A stretch of 7,279 bases of DNA. Origin: Methanomethylovorans sp. Its GTDB lineage: Archaea > Halobacteriota > Methanosarcinia > Methanosarcinales > Methanosarcinaceae. The notes beneath the pieces are model-generated. The model saw only the letters and a program-made list of their open reading frames with translations, was not told the origin of the DNA and searched no databases. The stretch covers positions 1 through 7,279 of the forward strand of contig JAHFZE010000093.1 in NCBI GenBank assembly GCA_020854785.1. The letters run 5' to 3'. The translations under genes and the position numbers were made by a program. Shown here in pieces: positions 1 through 5,382 of the stretch. The number at the start of each line of letters is the position of its first letter. Positions within the stretch are counted from its first letter, which is position 1.

Positions 1-492
1 ATTGCTGCTACTACCCGTCTGTATGTGGAAACTGCACAGAAGGTCAATAAGAACGTGATCATCGCAACCAGCAGGAAGACCCATCCGGGTATGCGCAGGT
101 TCGAACTGCAGGCAGTGAGAGCAGGCGGTGGAGATCATCACCGTAATTCTCTCAGTGATTCGATCCTTATCACCCAGAACCATCTGGGTGTGGTCGAGGA
201 TCTCAATAAAATGCAAGCCGTACGCAGGATAGAGATAGAACCCAGGAGCGAAGAAGAAGCATTAAAGTATGCGAAAATAGCAGATCTGCTGCTGCTGGAC
301 CATTTATCCCCTAAGGACATTCAAAGGCTAGCTCCTCTGCTTAAGGAGAAGAATCCCAACCTGCAGATAGCTGTGGGCGGTATTTCAGCTCAGGACATTC
401 CTGATTATGCCGCCTTGGTCGATATAATTGTGATATCTGCTCCCTATTATGCACCACCTCTTGACCTGACGGCAAGGATATATCGGATATGA
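1..492 (+). CDS. NadC/ModD-family phosphoribosyltransferase-like protein, C-terminal part (5' truncated)
   Basis: The reading frame is open from base 1 and ends at TGA 490-492, giving 163 visible residues. The family is usually about 280 residues, so roughly 110-120 N-terminal residues lie outside the window. Visible family marks are RKTHPG (residues 25-30), AVRAGGGDHHR (38-48), an EIE strand (78-80), LLLDH (97-101) and GGIS (126-129), which together outline the alpha/beta barrel of quinolinate phosphoribosyltransferase (NadC). Two details point away from classical NadC. The LIKDNH segment is LITQNH here, so the lysine that contacts quinolinate in NadC is T58. The C-terminus reads SAPYYAPPLDL (146-156), which resembles my recollection of ModD, a NadC paralogue encoded with molybdate transporters. 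The substrate is therefore open: NAD synthesis is less likely than a ModD-like or other paralogous role. Family placement is firm; function is uncertain. Confidence 0.8.
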   Translation: MAATTRLYVETAQKVNKNVIIATSRKTHPGMRRFELQAVRAGGGDHHRNSLSDSILITQNHLGVVEDLNKMQAVRRIEIEPRSEEEALKYAKIADLLLLDHLSPKDIQRLAPLLKEKNPNLQIAVGGISAQDIPDYAALVDIIVISAPYYAPPLDLTARIYRI

Positions 493-516
493 TTCTTTGC
501 CTTCCTAACAGAGCCG

Positions 517-531
517 GCAGGACTAACCTGC
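517..531 (+). other. small perfect hairpin in the spacer after the NadC/ModD-like gene
   Basis: GCAGG and CCTGC pair perfectly across a five-base ACTAA loop, 24 bases past the stop codon. No T-run follows, so it is not a typical terminator. It could stabilise a transcript 3' end or be chance. The rest of the spacer, 493-694, is open in two overlapping plus frames, but I see no gene there that I can defend. Confidence 0.3.
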
Positions 532-684
532 GAAAGGTATTTATGGAAAGCAAACAATGGTTTTGCAGGGGTTCTACAATACCGTTGAAGGCTGCTCTTA
601 TATCGGCCAGTGGACTCCTCTTAGACGGGCAGTTTTTGTCCACAGAGAACGATCAAAAAGGCTTGTGCTTTGCTGTATATCAGA

Positions 685-690
685 AGGTGA
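685..690 (+). promoter_or_regulatory. ribosome binding site that fixes the thioredoxin start
   Basis: AGGTGA matches the anti-Shine-Dalgarno end of archaeal 16S rRNA and sits four bases before GTG 695. It supports GTG 695 over the in-frame ATG at 557, which is preceded only by a weak GGAAAG. Confidence 0.65.
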
Positions 691-694
691 TAAA

Positions 695-964
695 GTGAGC
701 AAACCAATATTAATGGATTTTAGTGCTACATGGTGCGGACCCTGCAGAATGCAGAAACCTATCCTTGAAGAGGTTGAGAAAAAGTTCAAGGACCAGGTAG
801 AGTTCAAGATAATAGATGTGGACCAGAACAGGGATCTGGCAAGAAAATATGCGATACAGGCAGTACCCACGCTTGTGATCGAAAAAGATGGTCAGGTAGT
901 TAAGCGTTTCACGGGTGTAACATCTGCAGATGTGCTGAGCTCTGAGCTGCAAAAAGTTCTGTGA
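695..964 (+). CDS. thioredoxin, compact, WCGPC active site
   Basis: This encodes a cytoplasmic thiol-disulfide oxidoreductase of 89 residues with no signal peptide. The active site WCGPC is at residues 13-17, so the redox cysteines are C14 and C17. The conserved cis-proline is P58 in AVPTL. The order beta strand (ILMDFSA), active-site helix, VEFKIIDVD strand, VPTLVI strand and C-terminal helix gives the standard fold, at the short end of the family's length. GTG 695 is preferred because AGGTGA precedes it at the right spacing and because the protein then starts directly at the first thioredoxin strand. The same frame stays open upstream to ATG 557, which would add 46 residues unlike thioredoxin. 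The partner reductase (NADPH-, ferredoxin- or F420-dependent) cannot be told from the window. The next gene starts 51 bases downstream on the same strand. Identification is firm; the start is likely. Confidence 0.93.
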   Translation: MSKPILMDFSATWCGPCRMQKPILEEVEKKFKDQVEFKIIDVDQNRDLARKYAIQAVPTLVIEKDGQVVKRFTGVTSADVLSSELQKVL

Positions 965-1015
965 ACCATCTGATGATACACTTCCAGGAATTATCGAATT
1001 CAAGCCAGTAAGTTC

Positions 1016-2041
1016 ATGATCTCTATGTCACAGCAGCTTATTGACATGGGAGTATTGGCTTTTCGCCAGACCAACTCGCGAGGGGGCTTCAAACCCCATC
1101 TTTCTCTCAGATTCATGTCGGATGAAGGCAGAGCTGTAACTTTTTCCATTGACACCACCCGCAGTCCGAACAAATGTTTTCAGCCGGATGCGTATCTTAT
1201 AACTCACGCCCATTCAGATCACAATGGGAAATCTGCGATGCTCTCGCAGCGTGCTCTTTGTTCGTCCAAAACCGCACAAGCTCTTGAGATACGTTACTGT
1301 AAAGAGTATAAGGGAATGAGCATGGGAGTCTGTGATTCCTTTGAGGTTGCGGGCGTCACGGTGCAGACATTTCCCACCGGCCACACTCCCGGTTCAACGG
1401 CATTCTACTGGGAAAATGAGGTAGGTACCCGTATTCTTGTGACAGGGGACGTCAAGGACCACTCCCTACTTCCTAAATGCGATGTACTGATCACCGAGGC
1501 AAATTATGGAGATCCAGGGGATACTTCTTGCTATTTTGAAGATGATATAGAGGGTCTTAGGCAATTGGTGGAGGATCATTCCTGTGCAGCTCTTGGTGCA
1601 TATGCATTCGGGAAGGCTCAGAGGGTAGTTGAACTGGTAAGGTCTCTTGGTTATGGTGATGTGATCGAGATGGAGGCCAAGTCTCTGGAACTGACCCGCT
1701 GTATGCTGGAAAATGCAGGTGATGTTGTGGGTTTGGGGGAAGCAGGAGGCGATACTTTATGTGTTGTTCCTCCGTGGGACCTGGATAGATTGCCGTGCCA
1801 CACATTGAAATATGTTATGAGCGGCAGGTCAGATTTCAGGTACCCTTCTATTCAGATAAGTGATCATCTGGATGTCAGAGGACTTACGGATATGGTAAGC
1901 CAGATAGACCCGCAGTTCACAGTGGTCTATCACCCTGGAGGACACAGGCCGGGCAGATTTGCTGCTCATCTCAATTATCTGGGTCTTGATGCCATATCCA
2001 TTGACAAGATAAGCAATGTACTGAGCAACGACTTTATTTAG
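1016..2041 (+). CDS. metallo-beta-lactamase-fold, beta-CASP-like nuclease (COG1236-type predicted exonuclease)
   Basis: This 341-residue protein is a predicted zinc-dependent nucleic-acid hydrolase. The metal-binding signature THAHSDH covers residues 63-69 (H64, H66, D68, H69). Further ligands or catalytic positions are H123 in GHTPGS, D145 in TGD, and H306 near the C-terminus in VVYH. AYAFGKAQR (195-203) and ISDHLD (281-286) are typical of the beta-CASP branch that includes SNM1/PSO2 DNA nucleases, ligase-associated DNA exonucleases and RNA 3'-end processing nucleases. No KH domain is present, unlike archaeal aCPSF1, and the protein is much shorter, so it is not that RNA-termination factor. 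DNA versus RNA as substrate cannot be decided here. The start is ATG 1016 or in-frame ATG 1025. Neither has a good ribosome binding site, and an in-frame stop at 974-976 limits any extension. Fold assignment is strong; substrate is inference. Confidence 0.88.
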   Translation: MISMSQQLIDMGVLAFRQTNSRGGFKPHLSLRFMSDEGRAVTFSIDTTRSPNKCFQPDAYLITHAHSDHNGKSAMLSQRALCSSKTAQALEIRYCKEYKGMSMGVCDSFEVAGVTVQTFPTGHTPGSTAFYWENEVGTRILVTGDVKDHSLLPKCDVLITEANYGDPGDTSCYFEDDIEGLRQLVEDHSCAALGAYAFGKAQRVVELVRSLGYGDVIEMEAKSLELTRCMLENAGDVVGLGEAGGDTLCVVPPWDLDRLPCHTLKYVMSGRSDFRYPSIQISDHLDVRGLTDMVSQIDPQFTVVYHPGGHRPGRFAAHLNYLGLDAISIDKISNVLSNDFI

Positions 2042-2070
2042 CTTCGTTCCTTAGTTGGCGCATATAAAGC

Positions 2071-2080
2071 TTTATATAAG
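2071..2080 (+). promoter_or_regulatory. archaeal TATA box for the EMC6-like gene
   Basis: TTTATATAAG is a near-ideal archaeal TATA box. It lies 30 bases past the nuclease stop and 52 bases before the TTG start at 2133. Transcription starting about 25 bases downstream would leave a short leader containing the AGGAGAT ribosome binding site. This suggests a new transcription unit here, possibly including ABCE1. Confidence 0.65.
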
Positions 2081-2118
2081 TAACATCCTTCTATAGTATC
2101 CATCCTATTGATATTTTC

Positions 2119-2125
2119 AGGAGAT
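2119..2125 (+). promoter_or_regulatory. strong ribosome binding site deciding a TTG start
   Basis: AGGAGAT is followed by seven bases and then TTG 2133. No ATG is correctly spaced, so this site is the main reason for accepting the uncommon TTG start. Confidence 0.7.
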
Positions 2126-2132
2126 ATAGCCA

Positions 2133-2537
2133 TTGAAAAAAGCAGCCAGGCAATCATCCGGTAAAAAAAAGCAACTAAGCCCCCAGGATACATCTGAGGC
2201 ACAGCAGGAGAAAACTGCAAAAGGTATCCTTGCGGTGAAGCCAAGGACCCCCGAGGAAAAAAGAAAAGCACATATCCAGGGTATCATCAAGACAGCAGTT
2301 GCCTCTATCCTAGGCATAATTGCCGGTGTTCTCGTCAATATGCAGTATGGCATGGGTACTGAAACTAAATGGTATGCTGTGATGGCCATTGTTGCCATCT
2401 TGGCATATTATGCCCAGAGGATCATCTATCCGGCTATAAAGATCAATACCAAAGAGTTTGGTTTTAAGGACTGGTTCTATGTGGAGTTCCTTGTGGTGGA
2501 CTTCTGCCTGGTCACGTGGACACTTCTCCTGAACTGA
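2133..2537 (+). CDS. EMC6-like small membrane protein, three transmembrane helices
   Basis: This 134-residue protein has a lysine-rich polar N-terminus of about 45 residues. Three hydrophobic segments follow, near residues 50-68 (IIKTAVASILGIIAGVLV), 78-94 (KWYAVMAIVAILAYYAQ) and 110-133 (the helix ending VTWTLLLN). The topology and the final helix pattern (DWFYVEF, then VTWTLLLN) match my recollection of archaeal proteins annotated EMC6-like. Eukaryotic EMC6 is a subunit of the membrane-protein insertase whose core, EMC3, belongs to the Oxa1/YidC family. A role as partner of an archaeal Oxa1-type insertase is inference. The positively charged N-terminus would be predicted to stay in the cytoplasm, possibly near ribosomes. 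Translation starts at TTG with a strong ribosome binding site, and a TATA box lies upstream. ABCE1 begins 41 bases after the stop on the same strand. A real membrane protein is very likely; the EMC6 label is moderately sure. Confidence 0.82.
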   Translation: MKKAARQSSGKKKQLSPQDTSEAQQEKTAKGILAVKPRTPEEKRKAHIQGIIKTAVASILGIIAGVLVNMQYGMGTETKWYAVMAIVAILAYYAQRIIYPAIKINTKEFGFKDWFYVEFLVVDFCLVTWTLLLN

Positions 2538-2542
2538 TACAA

Positions 2543-2564
2543 TTTCCTATCTTTATCTTTTCTT
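2543..2564 (+). terminator. pyrimidine-rich tract between the EMC6-like gene and ABCE1, possible weak terminator
   Basis: This 22-base stretch is almost entirely T and C, with several T-runs and no upstream hairpin. Archaeal termination can occur at such tracts, so partial termination between the two genes is possible. It could equally be just an AT-rich leader for ABCE1. Confidence 0.25.
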
Positions 2565-2568
2565 AACC

Positions 2569-2574
2569 AGTGAT
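2569..2574 (+). promoter_or_regulatory. ribosome binding site selecting ATG 2579 of ABCE1
   Basis: AGTGAT precedes ATG 2579 by four bases. It overlaps the alternative GTG at 2570, which has no site of its own. The family's conserved N-terminus MRIAILNKDRC begins exactly at ATG 2579. Confidence 0.55.
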
Positions 2575-2578
2575 AAAA

Positions 2579-4345
2579 ATGCGAATAGCTATACTTAACA
2601 AGGACAGATGCCAGCCGCGAAGGTGCAGTCATGAATGCGAGAAGTACTGCCCCAGAGTGAGAACAGGTGATGAGACTATTATCTTTGCAGAGGACGGCAA
2701 GCCGGTCATATCGGAAGAGTTGTGTGTTGGCTGTGGTATATGTATAAACAGATGTCCTTTTGATGCTATTATGATCATTGGTCTTCCCGAAGCCCTTAAA
2801 TTCCCAACACACCGTTATGGTCCCAACGGCTTTGCACTTTACGGTTTACCAGTTCCTCAAAAGGGCAGGGTCACTGGTATCCTGGGTCCAAATGGTATCG
2901 GTAAAAGTACCGCAGTACAGGTCCTCTCGGGAAGACTGGTGCCCAACTTTGGAGAGGAGGGGGGCACATGGGACAGGGTACTGGAACACTATTCGGGAAC
3001 TGCTCTTTATGATTACTTCAAGGCTGTTGCCAATGAAAGTCTTAAAGTTTCCCAGAAACCTCAGTACGTAGACCTCATCCCTAAAGCTTTCAAAGGCAAG
3101 ACATCGGACCTGCTTGCCAGGACAGATGATAGAGGAGTAATGGATGAGCTGGTGGAGCGCCTGGACCTTGCACACATAATCGACCGCAATATCACAGAAT
3201 TAAGTGGTGGCGAGCTTCAGAGGGTTGCCATTGCTGCATGTGCTGCTAAAGATGCTGATTTCTATTTTTTCGATGAGATAAGCCCTTATCTGGACATATA
3301 CCAGCGTATCAACTGTGCCAAGCTAATACAGGAGATAGCCCAGGAAAAAGCTGTGCTTGTAGTAGAACATGATCTTGCCATTCTGGACATGCTGGCCGAT
3401 ATGGTGCATGTGGTGTATGGTGAACCAGGTGGCTATGGTGTCATAACTCTTCCTAAAGGGGTGCGCGTGGCCATCAACCAATATCTTAAAGGTTATCTGC
3501 CTGAGGAGAACGTGCGTATCCGCCCTGAAGCTATCTCCTTTGAGGTACATCCGCCACGAAATGAAACTGAGATAGATACCCTTGTGGATTATAGTAGTTT
3601 CTCGAAGAGATACGAGGAAGGATTTGCTCTGGAAACGGATGGAGGCTCCATTAAACTGGGTGAAGTGCTGGGTATAGTGGGACCTAACGGTATTGGTAAG
3701 TCCACTTTCATGAAAGTGCTTGCAGGGGAGGTAGAACCCGACGAAGGCAAGCTTGATATGAATATCAGCATTTCCTACAAACCTCAGTACATTAAGGCTG
3801 ATATTCACATGCAGGTGCAATTCTTCCTGCGGGGTATATCGCGTAAGTTCGATACCAGCTACTTCCAGACAGAAGTTGTAAAGCCTTTAGGTCTTGAGAA
3901 GCTGTACGAGCGCTCAATTCCGGAACTTAGCGGCGGTGAATTGCAGAGGGTGGCCATAACCGCATGTCTGTGCCGAGATGCGGATATGTATCTTCTGGAC
4001 GAACCCAGTGCCCACCTTGATGTGGAACAGCGTTCAATGGTCACTAAGGTCATAAAGCGCTTTGCTGAGAACAACGGTAAGACTGCCATGGTGGTAGACC
4101 ATGATATCTATATGATCGATATGCTGAGTGAAAGGCTCATTGTTTTCGAGGGTGAACCGGCTGTATATGGTAAGGCTCATGCCCCATTAAGCATGCACGA
4201 TGGCATGAACAAGTTCCTTTCGAATCTGAACATCACATTCCGCCGTGATGAGGATACGCGCAGGCCCAGGGTGAACAAGCCTGACTCACGTCTTGACCGT
4301 GAACAAAGGTCTAAAGGGGAATACTACTATAATGTTCTGGAATGA
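2579..4345 (+). CDS. abce1: ABCE1/Rli1 ribosome-recycling ATPase
   Basis: This complete 588-residue cytoplasmic protein splits terminated or stalled ribosomes into subunits together with aRF1 or aPelota. The N-terminal iron-sulfur domain carries eight cysteines for two [4Fe-4S] clusters: C11, C16, C20, C24 and C49, C52, C55, C59. The first nucleotide-binding domain has Walker A GPNGIGKST (103-111), signature LSGGELQR (208-215), Walker B ending in D232-E233 and switch histidine H264. The second has Walker A at 368-376, signature at 450-457, Walker B YLLDEPSAHLD (471-481, E475) and H508. All motifs are intact. The D-loop differs between halves (SPYLD versus SAHLD), as is normal for this asymmetric twin ATPase. 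ATG 2579 is chosen over GTG 2570 from the ribosome binding site and family N-terminus. The EMC6-like gene lies just upstream, and the next gene converges from the minus strand. Confidence 0.98.
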   Translation: MRIAILNKDRCQPRRCSHECEKYCPRVRTGDETIIFAEDGKPVISEELCVGCGICINRCPFDAIMIIGLPEALKFPTHRYGPNGFALYGLPVPQKGRVTGILGPNGIGKSTAVQVLSGRLVPNFGEEGGTWDRVLEHYSGTALYDYFKAVANESLKVSQKPQYVDLIPKAFKGKTSDLLARTDDRGVMDELVERLDLAHIIDRNITELSGGELQRVAIAACAAKDADFYFFDEISPYLDIYQRINCAKLIQEIAQEKAVLVVEHDLAILDMLADMVHVVYGEPGGYGVITLPKGVRVAINQYLKGYLPEENVRIRPEAISFEVHPPRNETEIDTLVDYSSFSKRYEEGFALETDGGSIKLGEVLGIVGPNGIGKSTFMKVLAGEVEPDEGKLDMNISISYKPQYIKADIHMQVQFFLRGISRKFDTSYFQTEVVKPLGLEKLYERSIPELSGGELQRVAITACLCRDADMYLLDEPSAHLDVEQRSMVTKVIKRFAENNGKTAMVVDHDIYMIDMLSERLIVFEGEPAVYGKAHAPLSMHDGMNKFLSNLNITFRRDEDTRRPRVNKPDSRLDREQRSKGEYYYNVLE

Positions 4346-4351
4346 GCTCTG

Positions 4352-4373
4352 AGGGATCATTCCGGGAGTCCCT
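4352..4373 (+). terminator. short inverted repeat after ABCE1, possible transcript end
   Basis: AGGGA (4352-4356) pairs with TCCCT (4369-4373) around a 12-base loop, in the 35-base gap between convergent stop codons. T-rich sequence follows on the plus strand (4388-4403), inside the end of the opposing gene. The stem is short, so the hairpin may be incidental, although a transcript must end in this area. Confidence 0.3.
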
Positions 4374-4380
4374 TTGTTCT

Positions 4381-4833
4381 CTATTTGAGATTTTTTCTCT
4401 TTTCAGCTTCATTCTTCAGGCTGTGTAATCCAGATTGTATAGCCTTTTCCAGCATTTTTTCCATCTTGCCACGGAAAATACGTGTAACAATACCCTCCCA
4501 GGATTCTTCTGTCCTTACTATTGTATTCCCATTACGTGGTTCCAGTTTCCATACGTGGATGGCGTGAATAATGCCCAGTGTCCTGCCAGTCCAGGCAATG
4601 AGATGGCCTTCTTCCACACTACGGACAGTGGATATGATCTTTCCTGGCCCCGCTTTCCATTGAAATGCCATTCCTTCAGCGATTTCTCCTTCCATCGATG
4701 CCTGCTTAACATCCGGATTCCAGTCTGGCCATTTATTGATATCTGTCATAATTTTCCAGATAACTTCCGGGCTTGCTTTGATCTCCACCTCACCTTCTGC
4801 AAAAACAGGAGCATTCTTATTAGCTGTGAACAT
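4381..4833 (-). CDS. SRPBCC-superfamily (polyketide cyclase/START-like) protein
   Basis: This protein of 150 residues from ATG 4833 has the helix-grip SRPBCC fold, which binds a hydrophobic ligand in a deep cavity. It opens with the typical EGEVEIKASPEVIWKIMTDI segment, followed by NKWPDWNPDV. The central strands include GKIISTVRSVEEGHLIAWTG, and a long C-terminal amphipathic helix starts near FRGKMEKMLEKAI. The C-terminus is basic. No catalytic motif is visible, and the ligand is unknown. The frame extends upstream to a TTG at 4908, adding 25 residues. ATG 4833 is preferred because the fold starts just after it, an AGGGA-like site lies about nine bases upstream, and the extension does not resemble the family. 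It converges with ABCE1, leaving a 35-base gap. The fold is well supported; function is not recognisable. Confidence 0.87.
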   Translation of the reverse strand: MFTANKNAPVFAEGEVEIKASPEVIWKIMTDINKWPDWNPDVKQASMEGEIAEGMAFQWKAGPGKIISTVRSVEEGHLIAWTGRTLGIIHAIHVWKLEPRNGNTIVRTEESWEGIVTRIFRGKMEKMLEKAIQSGLHSLKNEAEKRKNLK

Positions 4834-4878
4834 GTATATGGTCCCTAAGTGGTTTGTTATTGAATATGCTGCATGCTG

Positions 4879-4887
4879 GTTTAAATC
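4879..4887 (-). promoter_or_regulatory. candidate TATA box for the SRPBCC gene
   Basis: On the minus strand the sequence reads GATTTAAAC, about 46-54 bases before ATG 4833. A start about 25 bases downstream would give a leader of about 25 bases with room for the ribosome binding site. The match to the archaeal TATA consensus is only moderate. If correct, it rules out the longer TTG 4908 start. Confidence 0.35.
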
Positions 4888-5111
4888 TTTAAGTAAATTC
4901 CATCTCAACTAAGGTTTTTATTGTCTACGGCCACAAAGGCTAAAGGGAGATGTAATTCTTTTATGGAAACAAAAAAGATGAACATCATTTCTATCTTTAA
5001 AGATACTTCACTTAATGATAAAATAGATTGAGCGCAGTTTCCTCATCGCTTTTTACCTTATGTAAGATGTGATGATCATCCCCGTAGTATGTTGTCTACT
5101 TGTGAAGTTAG

Positions 5112-5139
5112 GTGGTGGTATTTAAGTGGTGGTACTTAT
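5112..5139 (+). repeat. two tandem 14-nt repeats inside the inverted-repeat element
   Basis: GTGGTGGTATTTAA (5112-5125) is followed at once by GTGGTGGTACTTAT (5126-5139). They agree at 12 of 14 positions. The second copy sits inside the near-palindrome AAGT-GGTGGT-ACTT (5124-5137). The repeat could be a protein-binding site pair or part of an RNA fold. Confidence 0.7.
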
Positions 5140-5144
5140 CTGTT

Positions 5145-5159
5145 GTTCCCTAAAGGAAC
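5145..5159 (+). other. internal hairpin of the inverted-repeat element
   Basis: GTTCC (5145-5149) pairs with GGAAC (5155-5159) around a CTAAA loop, two bases before the right arm of the 16-bp stem. It would stack close to the main stem in a folded RNA. Confidence 0.5.
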
Positions 5160-5382
5160 TGATACTACGGGGATGATAACTGTAAGGGATCAAAAGTTAT
5201 GTAAAATCCATACCTTATAACTGGGATTTAATGAGTGATAGGTTATTCTTTCGAATATATACTATCTTGAATAATGCTATATATTTCTTTTGCCAAAATG
5301 TAGGTGCTACGATTTGCAAAACCTTTTACATTGCACGATTTTACGGATGTGGTCCCATATAATACAGCAAGCAAATATTGTA

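Larger units (their letters stand above)
5075..5177. repeat. 103-bp element bounded by a perfect 16-bp inverted repeat
   Basis: ATCATCCCCGTAGTAT (5075-5090) and ATACTACGGGGATGAT (5162-5177) are exact reverse complements separated by 71 bases. A 16-bp perfect match at this spacing is very unlikely by chance. As RNA, either strand would close into a long stem with a structured interior. As DNA, it has the shape of a miniature inverted-repeat element. Flanking bases (GATG on the left, AACT on the right) show no target-site duplication directly at the ends, and no transposase is nearby. TGTAAG occurs on both sides (5061-5066 and 5181-5186), but at unequal distances from the repeat ends. The inverted repeat is certain; its nature is open. 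Confidence 0.9.
4909..5382. other. 474-base intergenic region without a credible gene
   Basis: The region is AT-rich and lies between the 5' end of the SRPBCC gene and the 3' end of the MoeA fusion. The left part holds a 22-codon open frame (4963-5031) without a convincing ribosome binding site, and a perfect 12-bp palindrome ATCTTTAAAGAT (4993-5004). The centre is the inverted-repeat element 5075-5177. The right part (5178-5382) has AT-rich TATA-like strings around 5252-5264 and 5276-5286, with no gene correctly placed to use them, and a 41-codon fragment (5304-5429) without recognisable homology. No tRNA fold or CRISPR repeat was found. Confidence 0.6.

Noticed and set aside
489..698. 69-codon plus-strand open frame overlapping the NadC-like stop and the thioredoxin start
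   Set aside because: It has no clear ribosome binding site and no recognisable family, and it overlaps the thioredoxin frame. Its open length is within what chance allows.
970..976. CTGATGA after thioredoxin as a possible box C
   Set aside because: The first base does not fit the box C consensus, and no box D follows at a suitable distance.
3323..3820. 165-codon minus-strand open frame opposite ABCE1
   Set aside because: It is antisense to intact ABCE1 motifs, has no promoter or ribosome binding site, and its histidine/phenylalanine-rich translation is unlike a real protein.
4834..4908. 25-residue N-terminal extension of the SRPBCC protein from TTG 4908
   Set aside because: It does not resemble the family, it would place the candidate TATA box inside the coding region, and ATG 4833 with an upstream AGGGA fits better.
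5069..5162. GTGATGA box C and CTGA box D suggesting a C/D guide RNA
   Set aside because: The boxes are about 84 bases apart, too far for a normal archaeal C/D RNA. No internal C'/D' boxes are evident, and the box C overlaps the inverted-repeat arm.
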